A DNA stretch of 64,000 nt from positions 2,016,184 to 2,080,183 of the forward strand of contig OZ038320.1 in assembly GCA_964035795.1 (NCBI GenBank). The letters run 5' to 3'. Positions 36,114 to 49,861 of this stretch are shown here, one piece after another; the first letter of the stretch is position 1, and each line of letters begins with the position of its first letter. The translations under genes were made by a program, and so were the position numbers. Under the pieces are notes generated by a model. The model worked only from the letters and a program-made list of their open reading frames with translations, ran no database searches and was not told the DNA's origin. This DNA is from Pterobdella sp. o SKG-2022 (taxonomy: Eukaryota; Annelida; Clitellata; Hirudinida; Piscicolidae).

Positions 36114-36352
36114 ATTTACTTGATTGATTGATGAACAAATAATGAATGTAAGAATTTATAAATTCAAACTGCAAAGATAGATGGAATTATTAGAAAATGT
36201 AATGTACATACATTCACAAAAGTTTACTAAGAGAAGATGGATGTTTGGTTGAATGGATGATTAGGGGTGTTTGAAGGATTGGGAGCTTTATCTAAACGGA
36301 ATTCAATAATTAAAACTCGTTTCGTGAATGTGTAGATGAATGAAGGAGTGGT

Positions 36353-36458
36353 TTCAATAGATGGATAGACGGATAAATGGATGGATGAAAAAACGCTTTC
36401 AATAGATGGATGGCATGATGGATGGATGGATGGATGAATAAAAAGCTGAATGGATGGA
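36353..36458 (+). repeat. Second GGAT tetranucleotide cluster in spacer
   Basis: GATGGATGGATGGATG runs are interrupted by AAAAAACGCTTTC and AATAAAAAGC segments. The array is of the same kind as the one at 35971 but is separated from it by about 240 bp. Confidence 0.75.
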
Positions 36459-37437
36459 AAGAAAAATAATGAAAAAAAAATGAAAGAAAAATTATTTTTA
36501 AATTTTACAACTTGATGGACGCATAGACAAGTGCTATTAAATTAGATTGTTTGTGAAGGAAACATCATAAAAATTTAACCTACGCGGATTAAAACTTGGT
36601 ATTCATATTAAAACCTGAAGTTTTGGGTCTAAGCTGGAGCTTCATTGAAAATGTCCACTATAGAGATCCACTATTGAGATCAACAACCGTTACATTGTTT
36701 TGACCTTCAACTCTCTCTTATGAATCAGCGTAGAGTTGGTGAAACTTCAGGCTGTGTGTGGTGTGTTCTTCTGTTTGTGTGACGTCTGTGTTGCTGCTTG
36801 CTTGCATAGTTTTGTTTTGTTGTTTTCAAACGTTTGTTTTAAGTTATTTTTTGATTTGAGAAATTTCGCGTTTTGAACTTTGAATAATATTTATTTCTGT
36901 TTTAGATTTTTAAATTTAATTTTATTTAATATCTCTTTTTCAATTTAAAATATTTCAGTGAAAAGTTTCTATTTAGAGTTGTATTTAAAACTTCGTAGAA
37001 TGTTTTTTGGAATATAATAGACATTTTTTTAAGTTGAAGCTCAGATAAGATATGGCCACTAGCGACCTGGTAATAGAATGGAAAACTTTCAAATTTAATT
37101 TTAAAAATTATTTCTAAAACATCGGAATCAAAAACTTGGCAGTTTTTCAAACTTTGATTGAAACTCAAAAAAATTATTTCAAAATTATTTCGTACCAATT
37201 ATTTAAGAATAGTTTTTTGGTTGAGTGGATTGGTTACGAGCTGAAGAGTCGTTATATTTTCTTCCTTTAAGAACCGTTTCAAAATCTAGATTCAGATTTA
37301 ATTATAATGTGAGCAATTTTAAAGGTGAACTTAATGCAAACCATTAGCTCATCGTTTGAAAAAAAATCTGTTTCTCCGTGATAAGATATATTTATTTTTT
37401 ATCGAAATTTTAATTTTTAATAAAAATGTTGGAATAT

Positions 37438-37520
37438 TTTCTATGAAATTTTGAAATCTATTTTATAAAATTTTGAAATTTATTTTATAAAATTTTGATA
37501 TATTTTTTTATAAAAATGAA
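37438..37520 (+). repeat. AT-rich tandem repeat, about 22 bp
   Basis: ATTTTATAAAATTTTGA starts at 37460 and again at 37482, with degenerate copies on either side, giving a period of about 22 bp. The unit core TTTTATAAAA is itself palindromic. Confidence 0.6.
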
Positions 37521-39431
37521 ACAATTCAAATGAAAACACTTTTAAAAATTTATTTTATTCCACGAAGCTTTTTGCAAGATGAATTTACATTATCAAGTGG
37601 AGGTACAAATATAAGAACGATACTAAAAAATAGAATTAAAATTTTTATACTTCGAACTCATGTGTCCAAGAGACACAGACAGTTGAATGTTATAAAAGTA
37701 TTGAAAAGTGGCGCTAATGCAAGCTTGGCTCGAGACTTGACCGATGTATTTTACAATTTTAATTAATCAGTTCAACTTTGTGAGTCCCAATTTCATTAGG
37801 TGCATTTAATCGCTTGTTTTAATTGTGACGTCAGCTTTTGTTGATTGAGTGTTTGCATATAAGTTGTTTCAATGCCTTGAGTAACAATATGTGACAGTTG
37901 CTACGCACTTCAATGTCGATCAGTTTTGAGTCTTTTGTAATCTTTGGCACTTAAATTTTTAAGTTCAATTCCTAAAGTATTTATTTAAATAATCAATACC
38001 GCCATCTTGCAAGTGGCTTAATTTCATGGTGGTAATTTTGTTCAATGAGCATTCGTGTTTGTGTCTAGTACCGACAAATATTGTTGTTGAAATGTATGGG
38101 GACGTCTGGGTACGATATTTACTAACTGAATATAACTTGGCACATATCAAGTTTTCAATACATAAGAACGACTAATCGGTTGAAAAGAGTAAACTCTCAC
38201 ATGCACATCCGTTTTATTTGATTATTTATTTCTAAATATAGATACTTTTTTTTCATATAATTCTTAATCAAATTCTTTTCTTAAAATATCTTTTTAATTT
38301 TTTTTGTTTTCAATAAAAGACATGACTTTTGAAAAAAAAGAGTGTTTGAGAAGCATCTGGTTAACTTATTCCATAAGCATTTCTTGTTTTGTTCCATCAA
38401 TTATCTTTAGATCGCCAGGTGGATGAACCTAGTGAATGGAATATAAAACACAAAAACTTGGAATATAATACAAAAAAAAACATTGAAATTCATGTATTTT
38501 AATTCCTTCAATAAAAAGACCAAAAATGGAGAATTTTATTTAAATACTAAATTCGTTTGTAGTCCCTTCCCACAATATTTTATTTAAAAGGTTCATATTT
38601 CATAAAGTTTCCAAGATTGGCTGACCCGTAACACCCAATAACTTACATCGGAAGTAGGTCAAGAAAAATGTAGGTCAAAAAATAAAATATATTTGTATTC
38701 ATCATAATCGCAAAATAAAATCTTTGATGTATTTAAACAATTTCAGAAACTTCTCGTTTGTTTGAAGATTTGAAACTCTTAATGTACTGGGGGAAAGGAG
38801 CTATGAACCGGGTGTGTCTTGCTTCAATATCATTAAACTTGGCTATCACATGCTTCAATGAAGATAATTGTTCCTAACCGTATGATGGAGGATTAGAAAT
38901 AAAAGAAATATTTTAAATTTAAATAAATTATTCAGTTTTTACTCAATTTATGTCCAATAAGTGTTTTATATTTTTCTATTTTCTATTTATTATCAAACCC
39001 TGAATAATCATTGAATTAATTAATAATAAGAGATAAAGTGAAATATTTCTTAGAAACTATTGGTTTCAAGAGGTTATTTTGATTTTTTTCTAGTTGCTTT
39101 ATAATGCTATCAGTAATTTTTAGTTATATCTCAAGTCAGTTATGTGGAATGATGTCTCGTGTGTATAGAAAACTTAATAACAAGCTTATAAATTCGTGGG
39201 AAACATGATAACCCTAGATTTTTCATGATCATATTCAATCAAAATTTTAAAACATTAAGCTGAAAAAAATTGTTCAAAAACTTTCACATTTTTAAAATAA
39301 AATATCGATAAAAGTTTTTCTGGTAAGTTGATGGATTGGAAAATGTTATTCACTGTATGTTCACAGCAACAGAAACACACGTAGTTCCAGATTTTAATTA
39401 ATCTTAGTATATCTACACATCAATTGTGATT

Positions 39432-39541
39432 CTCGCACTGTCATCCCTCCACTAGCACATCCATCAATCCATCCATTAACATCTACATTCACCCATCTAC
39501 AGATCCATCTACCCATCCACCCATCCCTCCCATCCATCAGT
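39432..39541 (-). repeat. CCAT-type array at right inner edge
   Basis: CCATC, ACCCATCC and CTACCCATC words end exactly where the right arm begins. The array is the reverse-complement type of the left-edge array, but it is shorter and has another order of variants. Confidence 0.8.
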
Positions 39542-42290
39542 TCAACTCCAATCAATACATCAATCCTCTTGTCACTTTTTTCTCCTTCATTACATCTTCT
39601 ATCCATCAGACATCAATGCATGATTTTCCTGGCACAACCCACTAACACCACCCACTTCCCCATCTAACAGAGGCATGCCTGCTTCGAATAGTGGTCTTGA
39701 TCGATGTTATGAGTGCTTTAGGCACCATTAGAGGTTGGAGTTATATAATTGTTTTGTTGTGTTGACTTCATTTTCAATTTTATGGTCAACCATTCAATTG
39801 TATAATTTGGTATTTCAATTAATAATTAAACGAGATTTTATTAGTTTTGATGTAATGGATCGATTGAATTATTCATCTTAAGTTCAAATTTAATTTAATA
39901 AACGTTTATAGATTAATTGAATTTCAAATTTAAAAAAACAAGAGCAAAAAGATTTGATGGCTTGATAAAAACATTCACAAAACAAAAAGTCCATGCTATG
40001 AGAAAGAGTTTTATATATTTGATATTTTTTCATGAGTTTATCAATAAAATTTTTGACTGCAAAATTTTTGATTTATTTTAAATATTAAATGTTTTTGAAA
40101 TATTTAATAATGTATCATTTTAATACTGGGGGTTGAAATTTTTTGAAGTTAAATGAGCCGTTATTATACGTGATGAAAGTCGAAGAGGAAGGAGATTGTG
40201 AAAGATTACAGAGACAAAATAAATAATTGCTGTCTTAAACATTTGGAAAACACCGTATACATTGTATTTAAATTGTTTCAGTGACGCCCGAGTTGAGCTT
40301 CTACTCAGTTGTTACGGCAAGATTTGTATGTTTTTGTGAGTTATTAGTAGTAATATGAATAAGTAACACATGGTCGAATCAAAAACCTGCAAAGATGTTT
40401 GAATGGTAGAAGGTCATTGTTCATATGGGCCAATCGGTGTTGCACCTTTATCGGGGCTTTCAGAAGAGTTTAGTGGACATTTCAAATGTATTTGCAAAGA
40501 AACAAAGAACCCGATTTATCTAATTGGGGCTGTACAAGAGAGATTCGAAGCCACTTGAATATATTTTCGAGATGTTTATAGGGGGATGTGCAGGCCAGAT
40601 GAATGTATGTTGTTCCTTATTAAACTTTTCTATTGTTTCTCTTAATTGCCATGGATATTTACTCCCAATGTTTCTAATGGACAATTTTTCTGCTTTACAA
40701 CCAACTTCAAAGTCTCAGTAAGAAATACATGGGGTCAATGCGGATGGTGATCGCTAATCGGTATGTGGTTTGAGTGTGTGGGGATGTTTTGTTTCTGAGT
40801 GATTTTCGTATCTTCCACACAAAAACTGCCAAAGATGAATTAAATCTTAAATTCAGTTGGAATTTGATTCTCTTCCAATACTCGAACATCTTCAAAGAAG
40901 AGTTAAAATTGTTATAAATGACACAAATTGACAGAGGGATGGGAAAGAATTGTAAAAAGAAAGACAAAATACAAGCAAGAGATAATGAGATATGGTGGAA
41001 GGAATCGCGACAATGCGAGATGATTGCACAACAAAGCAGCAAATTGTAAAAGATTTTTCGACGAGGAACAAATGAGCGCCACAGGCTACAATCAAGCATC
41101 CCCTCCTTTCATCTGCAAGACATACAACTTCAATGATTGTGAAAAAATAGTTTTGCTTAATAAATGTAGTTAAAAAATTTTCGAATGAAAATTTTATCGA
41201 ACATATGAAATAAATAGAGAAGGCTTGATTATAAGATCGCACGCAGCAAGGAAGGAGCGATGAAAGAGCAGATCGACGATTGTTTGCTATTCAAGAAGCG
41301 TGTGTGTTTGATGTGAGGCCTGATGTTTAGAAGTCCTTTATTAGCTTAGGTTATTCGCCACGATTTAAAGATGCTTTTGTGAGCTTTATGTTCGTGTCTC
41401 ACTGTTTGTTCTTCCTTCTTTATTAACTCTCCTACATCTTATGTGAATGTTCCAGTTTTTTCCAACAGTTTTTTTGTTATTTAATCAAATTGAAAGTCAC
41501 CTTAGAGATACTTATTTCTTTGTTATAGTTACTTTTTACAATCAGCAAACACGCATCTCTTAGTATTGTTTCCAACAATATAACTAACTTTCTCACTTTT
41601 AAATATCAAAAAGTTAAATTTTTTAAACTTTTGGGAGCAATTGTGAGAAAAAATAATTGTTTCTCGAGATTAATTTGTTGTAAGTTGAAAGTTTTTTGTT
41701 CATTAAAAGCGGGAAGTAATAGAAAGCTAATCAATCGAAAAGTCAAAATTTTGATTTTAAAAAAATTTTGAAAATTTAGAAACATAGAATTTTTCAAATT
41801 CTTATGCATATTTTATAATGTATTTCGATAAAAAATCAAGTTATAATCTTGAAAATGGCGGATAAATTCCCTAAATTGATTATAAACTCGCTAAATGATT
41901 GATGCTTGTTTCAACTTTGAACACATTCATCATTGCTATACGAATTAAAATTTCATTTAGAAAATTTGGCAACGGAGGTGCTGTGAAAATAAACTCGATA
42001 GGAGAGTTTTCAATCAACAGTATCAACTTAAGAAATAATGTTTTTCAAATTCAATTTTGTGTGAATGTGATAAAAACTTTCGCCAAATATGAACATACGT
42101 CATGCATTGGTAAGTTTTCTCAAACCAAATAAGTGATTCAAAAAAAAATGAATAATCGTCTAATACCGAGACTTTCTTGAGCAGAGACATAAAGCTGCGA
42201 TATAATCCGATATAAAAACATAAGGAAACTTGAATTATAATTCGGCAGTAAACAAACACTTGCCTCAGAACCCTCTATAAAGCATCTTAC

Positions 42291-42411
42291 AAGCGTATCG
42301 TGTGCTTGCATGTTCGAGGAACTTGGACCAGATCTTTCCCGCGGCCTCCATCTTTTCAAGAACATCTCTGACTTCGAGTGAATTCCATCTCTTCTTTGTT
42401 GGATGTGTCAT
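42291..42411 (-). CDS. Candidate first coding exon, unknown protein (right copy)
   Basis: Palindrome partner of 33100-33220 with the same ATG and donor. If real, it is one of two identical head-facing copies. Confidence 0.33.
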
Positions 42412-44295
42412 TTCACAGAAGTTTTGATGGTTGAGTTGCAGTCATTCTTTTGATGTTGTCAATATAGGGTAGTTTATAGAAGTGTTTTCTTGACTCTGTT
42501 TATCAAACCGGTGTCAGATTTAAAAATGACTAAACATTCAAAAATATTTTTCAAGTGTTTAAACGCTTTTTTCACAGCAGTGTAAAAAAATCAAAAAACA
42601 TGGAATTGTGTGTAAATATATAAGATAGATTTAAAAATGTTGAGTTATTTGTTAGTGAACTGAGACACAGTTAGGAGTGCTGTTTTGAATTAAATTTCAA
42701 AATTCAAAGCCATCATAAACATCGAAAAACATTTGGTCTTTTTGCACGAGTATGATGTAGGAGGGAGAGAGCGTTTGATGAAACGACCGAGTCGTGAGAG
42801 GGATTAAGCGAAGGATAAAACATGGGGGAGATCAGCGACGTAAAACATATCGACCTCACCTCCAAAGCACACTAACAGTTCAGTTATTGCCAGTTTGTCC
42901 AGACGCTATGTGTTTTCATATAAAATATTGATTTTATTGGAGGTATTTTTTGCAATAAATTTTTAATTAATTTTCTAAAATTTTTGTCATTTATTTATTG
43001 GTGTTTTTAAATAGTTTTGTCGGCTGGGTATAAGTTGATATAAGAATTAATATTCCAAATTATTCCAAAGCACTAATAAACAACTATAAAAGTCTGTTGT
43101 AATTGTCAACTAAAATAAAATTTTCATATGCAAGTTCTTCCATATAAGATTTAATTTTCCCCATTTGCAAAATCCGCAACATAATTCAGCCACAATTCCC
43201 TCAAAATTTTCAATTTTTGATCATTTCCATTCGAGATTTTATGACTTTCAGTATGAATTTGTTTAAGAAATATAAAAGTACAAATTATCAATAATTCATG
43301 AAATGAAGCACGATGTTTGTTTAAGAGCGGCATTCGAAAGGTTTTATACAAACATGAAGCAGACACAGAACTTAATGGACTGGTGAGTGTAGGGCATGAG
43401 GGGCATGGACTGTTAAGTTGGCACTTGCAACAGTTTCATCAAAGCACCCGTGCGATGAGGTGGTGTGAGTTATGAGTATAAGAAGTTGTATGGGGTTGTG
43501 TGTGCTTGAAATAACTTTATTTTGTGCTCTCAAATTTATTCATCTGCGGTGCTGGGAATTTGTTTGGGTTGCCATGTTTATGTTTGCAAAGCTGATTTAA
43601 TTGATAAATAAAATGAATTCATTCCAATTGTAATTAATTCACTTCTATTCTAACTATGGGACCCTATAAAGATCATTCGATTGACAACATAAATGTCAAT
43701 ATGCATCAAAAAACATTGCCTCTCTGTTGAATTATTTGATTACGGGCCACAACGTTAGCATAATTCTTTGAAGAAGAAAAAAATGTTTCGCAATGGAAGG
43801 GACTTTCGAAATGAAATAAAGAATAAGACGGTGTGTTTCTATGGAATTTATGGCTGATTGGGCACGTTGAATCTTAAACAGTCTGGTCCCTCAGTGCAGT
43901 GTGTTCACAAATGGGGGTCCAAGTCTTTTTCTATTGAAGGCCTCTTTTTTCGGTTCATGTTATCAAAATAATTTACTCTCTCGTTCCAAATTTCTGTTTA
44001 ATTTCAAACTTTAATGAGTTGACTTTAGATTTTGTATGACAGAAATATATGAATAATACATTTTTTCAATAAAATTAGACAAGAAATTCATTTTAATTTG
44101 AAAAATTCGAATGAGTATAAAATGCTCAAAATAATGATTTATGATAGAATTAAAGAGTTTATTAGCTGGCATTTAAGTCGAGAAAAACTTTATGACACCG
44201 AATCATCAAGAATGAAATTAACTGAAAACTAAATCTTGGGAACTTTTTTAAGAATCTATATAATATAATGAAGTACAATAGCCTGAATCTAAAAG

Positions 44296-44406
44296 TAAGG
44301 ACAACAAACAAAAAGTATTTATTAAATGACACGAAGCTTTCGTAAGCCTAGTTTACATTATCAAGTGATAAAATCATTTAATAAAACTTTGTGTTTGTTG
44401 TCCTTA
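44296..44406 (-). mobile_element. Foldback MITE-like element (right copy)
   Basis: Palindrome partner of 31105-31215, same inverted repeats. Confidence 0.6.
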
Positions 44407-47038
44407 ATTTTATATAATATAAAATTTGAAATTTATGGCTGGTTTGGAAATTCTAATGTAGAATTAGACGATAACTGAGAAGTTTTATCGATAAATCTCT
44501 AATCCCTCACACATCACACTTTTCTCTCAAACATTCACAACTAGTTCTATTTTCAAAATAGTAAAACTTGACCGTTCGAAAACATTTCGATAAATTGAAA
44601 CGTTGAATTGTGCAGAAAGTATCTATCTTGGCAATGTTTGGGAAAGATTTTTGTGAACTTGAGAGTGTATATTTAAAAAACTCCTTTTCACGCTGAGAAT
44701 TTTTTTTCGAAATACTATGTTTAAAACTTCAAAGCTTAAATTTTACAAATACTTCATTTTGATGCAAAACAAAACATTCGAAGTATCAATAACCAAAAAA
44801 AACCGTGTAACTTTATATGGAAAACGAACTCAAAATGAAACACCAAAAAAGCTAAACTTCAACAAAATTCAAATGTTTTTTTGTAGGAAATAATTAGAGT
44901 GAAGTGCATTTTGAAGACGTTTCCTCGGTTATGCTGCAACTACCATGATGGATCGAAGAGTGGAATGTGAAACATGTAAGAGGTTCCCTTCATCCTCATC
45001 ATTTTTGTTTTTTTATGAGATTGCTCAAATGACCTTCCGTGTGTTTCTTTTGATGTGCTCACATTAGTTTAGAGATGTATCTGGTTGAAAGCTGTTGTTA
45101 AAGTGCGTGTATTTGTTTTTTTGGCTTGTTTTTTTGTGTACGTTTACATGTGGGTTTAAATTTGTGTTTCTTTACCAATGGCTTTGTGCGTTGAGAAGTT
45201 TATGATGGAATTGTTTCAACGAATGCCTACATTGATGCTTGGTCTATGGATGTTCAAAGATCGAAACATTATATTTTCATTCATAAAATATGTACGTACC
45301 TTTTCATAAAAAATATTAAAAAGCCTTATAAAACGTTGACATGAAGACTGAAAGAAAGTCCAAGTGCAGACACAAATACACCAGAGACTGTAAGTGGTGC
45401 ATGGCTCCGAAGAGTTCGGTGGCGTGGTGATGAGGTTTCCTAGCACCAAAAGCAGCACTTACATCTTACAAAATTCTTGTAACAATCTCGCCATCACTTA
45501 GTACGTGTTTGAGTGGTGGGTTGATTGAACGTGTGTTAAATGTGTGTGAGGTGTGGGTCTGATGGAGGAGTACGAGAGGTAATGGTGTTAATGATTATTT
45601 TATGGAGGCGAATTGCATCGATTTAGTTGGAAATGTAATTTTAAGAGGCCACGAATATATTATTGATAATTAGGATGTATGAAGAAGCTTTACACCACGA
45701 GGCAGGCAATGTAGAGCATCTTTCCTCGGACTGAGTTGCCCATCAATCTTCATACTCGCCTGTTGAGGGGGTAATTGAAATTTATTCGATTTTATTAATT
45801 AAGTTTAATTCTTCTCAACAATTTTTCACTCAAGAAGTTAACTTTGAATAAACTCTTCGTCAATAAAACACAAAGCTATTGAGAAATCGCGAGAAATAAA
45901 GCTTGGCAGTTAATTCAATTTGAAGTTATTTAATGGGGAATTGGTGCGATGTGTGCAAGCAGATGTGCCAGTTATATTTGTAAGCATTTCTTCTTTTTGT
46001 TTCATGATGGTTCTCTTCAGAACAAAAAGTTTAAGAAAATACAGAATGAGAAGAATTCAAAACTATAATGATTTTATTAGATCTGAAAAATTGAATTCAG
46101 TATTAAATATAAACGAAAATCTTTCAATAAAACACAGAGTTTGATGTCAATAAAATATATATCAACGTCAATAAAGCTATAGGAATGACTTATTTTTCAT
46201 AAAGTACACATGAATTAATTAAATTCAATACAAACTGAACGGAAAAGAGACTTGTTTACTGCAGTTCATATTCTCAACGAGGCATGTTTGCATGGGAGGC
46301 AGACGTATAACTAAACAATTTTTCACAGACGTGTTTACAAAAAAATAAATAAATAAATAAATAAATATAGAAAATTTATTTAACTTTTTAAATTTATTTT
46401 TCATTAAAGTTTAATTTTTAATTTATAATGGAATAAATAGTATATATAGACAGGACTGGTCGGTGTGTGTGGTTGGAGAGGTATATAATAGGATGGTGCT
46501 TGTGTGTTTATGTTGCATTTGTGCAGTTGTTTCATCAACTTTCCACGGATTAACCTTTCTGATGACAAATATAATAGAAAATATTATACCAACAACTTTT
46601 TTGTATATTATTTATTAAGAAAAATGTTTTATGTAGAAAAAAAGTTGAGTTGGTTGGGTGGTTTGAAAACTTGTAATGTTAATCACTAGCATATCATGTT
46701 GCCAATTCAAAATACCTCCATCAATTATCCAACCAAAACTGTTCTTATGCACTTTTCATACCTATGTAAACAAGAGCTACAAATATTTGATGAATTTCTT
46801 AACATGTAAATCAACTTTTTCCATTTGATTTCACGTTTCTGAACAAATAAGTTAGTTAAACCAAATAAATAACCTTTATAATGAAAGTTGAATTTAAAAA
46901 GTTGACAATACTTGAAAACTCTTTGAAATAAATTGAATTATAAGACAAAACCAATAGCATTTTAATCTTGATCGGAGTTGAGAGTAAGAAAGACGGGTGA
47001 TAAATAGATTTGTACTAGCAGATGTTATCAGACCATAC

Positions 47039-47109
47039 AGGGTTCTCGAGCAGATCATCAAACTCAAGATGCCACGATGCCCAGATAACAAATGACCTTT
47101 CGTGTACAT
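47039..47109 (-). CDS. Candidate internal exon, unknown protein (right copy)
   Basis: Palindrome partner of 28402-28472. Confidence 0.32.
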
Positions 47110-49775
47110 CTGTTTCAAACGTATAAAGATACTTTTGAGATTTAAAAACTGTTGAAGTAGTTTGAATGGAGAAGGTTACAACATAAAATTACAAACTAGT
47201 CTCACAATACATTGTTTCACCATCTGGGTCCATACAAACCAGCCATTTACTACTTCGTTTAAAGACAAATAATTAAAGAACAAAACATCACGAGAAAACA
47301 AGGAAGCCTTGAAGAATCAATCAAGTTTGCCCCATTAAAGTCGACACCCTCATGACCTCCTCCATCTTCCTCCTCCTCCTCTTCCTCCTCTTGCTCTTTG
47401 CAGGTAACTTCATGTTTATATGCTTGCTCCCTTCGATAAATCATGAAACTTTAGTTAAAAATGTGTATGAATAATTGATACGAGTGTTCAGCTATTTAAG
47501 CAAAAGTATAAGGTGGTCGATAATTGAACAAGAACTCTATATAACTTGCATTAATAAAGCTCGCAAGAGATCAAGTCGAATGAGTTTCCCTTCGAGCTGA
47601 TTGCTTTCTTGACCTTTTCAAGCAGTCTGCACAAAAAATTTTATGAAGATTCGAGTTAAACCTACTATTATTACGATAAAAATTGTTGAAATTTTTTCTT
47701 CTTTTTTGTTATTTTTATTGTTGATATCTAGAGTTTTATTCACTATCCGTGGTTGTTCAATGTTTTTCTTGCATATGGTGAAATTACTTTTTGAAAGTCC
47801 AAAAATGAAACTATTAACTAAAACTTAATTTTTCGAGTAGTTTCAATAAAGTTCCACAAGTGAAAGCACAAAGACTCCTTCTCAAGCACCTGATAGCACC
47901 AGAGATTAAAGTGGTACCGCGGTGTAATGTAAGCATGTGTTGACATTGAGAAGTGACTGGAGCGGTAGTAAGGGAGGATCTCATGTTTTCAGTGAATTTC
48001 TCAGATGCTATCAAAAACGTGAGTTGACTGAATAAAAGATTGGAGATATAAAAGAGAAATACATAATTTATCTTGAAGTTGTATAAGAAGTAAAGGATTG
48101 ATTTGTGGAAGTGTAAGTTTGAACCACATGAAGAATCGATGAATGCAGGTTTAATTCTATTGAGTGATTCCGAATAAATCGTTTGAAAATATAAAAATCT
48201 TGCGAAAAAAGATCGGACGTGAGAAATGGGCAGGTCGGACTAGTGAGAATTAATGGCTACCGCACCAACGTATGGACTTCTGCTTCGGACAGATAATCAA
48301 ATGGCATTTGAATTGATGTTGCCATTTTTAATCTTTTTCATTTTTTGAGATTTAATTTCAAACATTTTCAATTGAAAAAATCAACACACGACAGCGGAGT
48401 AAAAATGCAAATTTTTGATTTAATTTTGTATGTCAAAAAGTTCAATAAGAAAAATAATTTGAAACTCTATATAACCTAGTACAAAATTTTGTATATAAAT
48501 TTCATTTAATTTAGATTTGAAGTGAATTATCCACAGTGCTAAGTATTATTTAGTTCAACATCAGATGTGAATACAGCTTCATTATCAAAAATTAATATTT
48601 TTCAACACACCAAAACTCCTCTCTACAAATCGCTACCTGCAGCTTGTTTAAATAACATAGAACTTATTTGTTTGAGACAAAAGACAAAATAAATGACGAT
48701 TAAAGCCTCTTGAAGATCAATCACATGAGTGGCAAACAATGAAGCAGCTGCGAGAGGCCAGGTCTGGGTGCCCTGTGCCGATGGGTACTTGCTGGGCTGG
48801 GCTGTCTGCGGTCTCTTCGATACTTCAGTATAAATAGTTTCCACTGAGAAATGTGGGAGAAAAAAGCAAAAAACGTTGGAATCCTTTTCGATAATCAGAG
48901 AAGCAATAAAAATTTATTAGAGTTGTAAATAAGAAATTTAATCGATGGAGCGTGCCTGTCCTTGAACGTCAGTGTCATGGCAGTGAGGTGCTTTGGAAGC
49001 AAGTTGATGGAGGCAACTGTGCTGGTGGAATATTACCCAAAGACCACTTTTAAATAATTCTCTGAACACCGAGTTATTGTACGAATTGAGAGAATGAGGT
49101 GTTTTCATGATAAATTAACACACGCATGGAGGAAAATGCCTCGAGCAACAGTGAACCTCAATTAGCCAGTGCGAAAAAAGGTTTGCACGTGTTTTGTCTT
49201 TTTTTACTATAAAAATTCTAGCTTTGAGTTATATCGATTTTTAAATTAAATTTTGTTTTGAATCTATTATACCTTCTGTTTGAAAAAATTTTTCAATGTT
49301 GAAAAAAGTCTTTTAATAAAAACTAATCCTTTTACGTTGAATTATCTGGTTAGTGCTGGGTCATGGTGTTGTGGGAGTGAGGATAGGAAGAGGTCTTGGT
49401 AGTTGAAAATATATTAAGATGCTGGTTGTTAGGGGTTGGGAAGAAAAGGGTGAGAGTGAAAAGAGGTTGTGGGTGAATGCTCGTTACAGTTGACGAGTAA
49501 TATTCAGAGTCGCGCTTAGTAAGATTTATGGTCACGTGATGTAATGTCAATGAATAATTAATAGGCACCCGAATTTGATGGCTAATCATTAAACAGCAGA
49601 AACAATATTTCTTCTTTTCGAGAATAAATTGAAAAAGATCAAGACACTCTGTTTAATCGATTTTTGAATCTACTTCTAGTCTTTTATTTTAAAGACCTTG
49701 CAAAGGTTCATAGCATTATCCGTATGAAACAATGTTGTAAAGTTAATGACGATAAGATTTCAAATCTATGGCAGA

Positions 49776-49861
49776 AAGTTTAGAGTCGTATAAGTCAGTT
49801 AAGAGATTTTTGAATTAGAGGGATGCGGTTCAAATTCCGGTCTTGCTACCTGGCTTATGTC
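49776..49861 (+). repeat. tRNA-derived SINE-like fragment (right copy)
   Basis: Palindrome partner of 25650-25735. The two copies differ just downstream of the element at 25757/49754. Confidence 0.4.

Larger units (their letters stand above)
35970..39541. other. Unique spacer of the palindrome (3,572 bp)
   Basis: It is not repeated elsewhere in the window. It holds GATG-type arrays at both ends, a second array near 36.4 kb, and an AT-rich 22-bp tandem repeat near 37.48 kb; otherwise it is plain AT-rich DNA. The symmetry centre is between 37755 and 37756. No gene was recognised: the open frames at 36926-37198, 37530-37766 and 37965-38150 lack recognisable features. Confidence 0.9.

Noticed and set aside
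35866..36174. His/Pro/Ile/Ser-rich minus-strand frames
   Set aside because: Direct translation of the GATG array.
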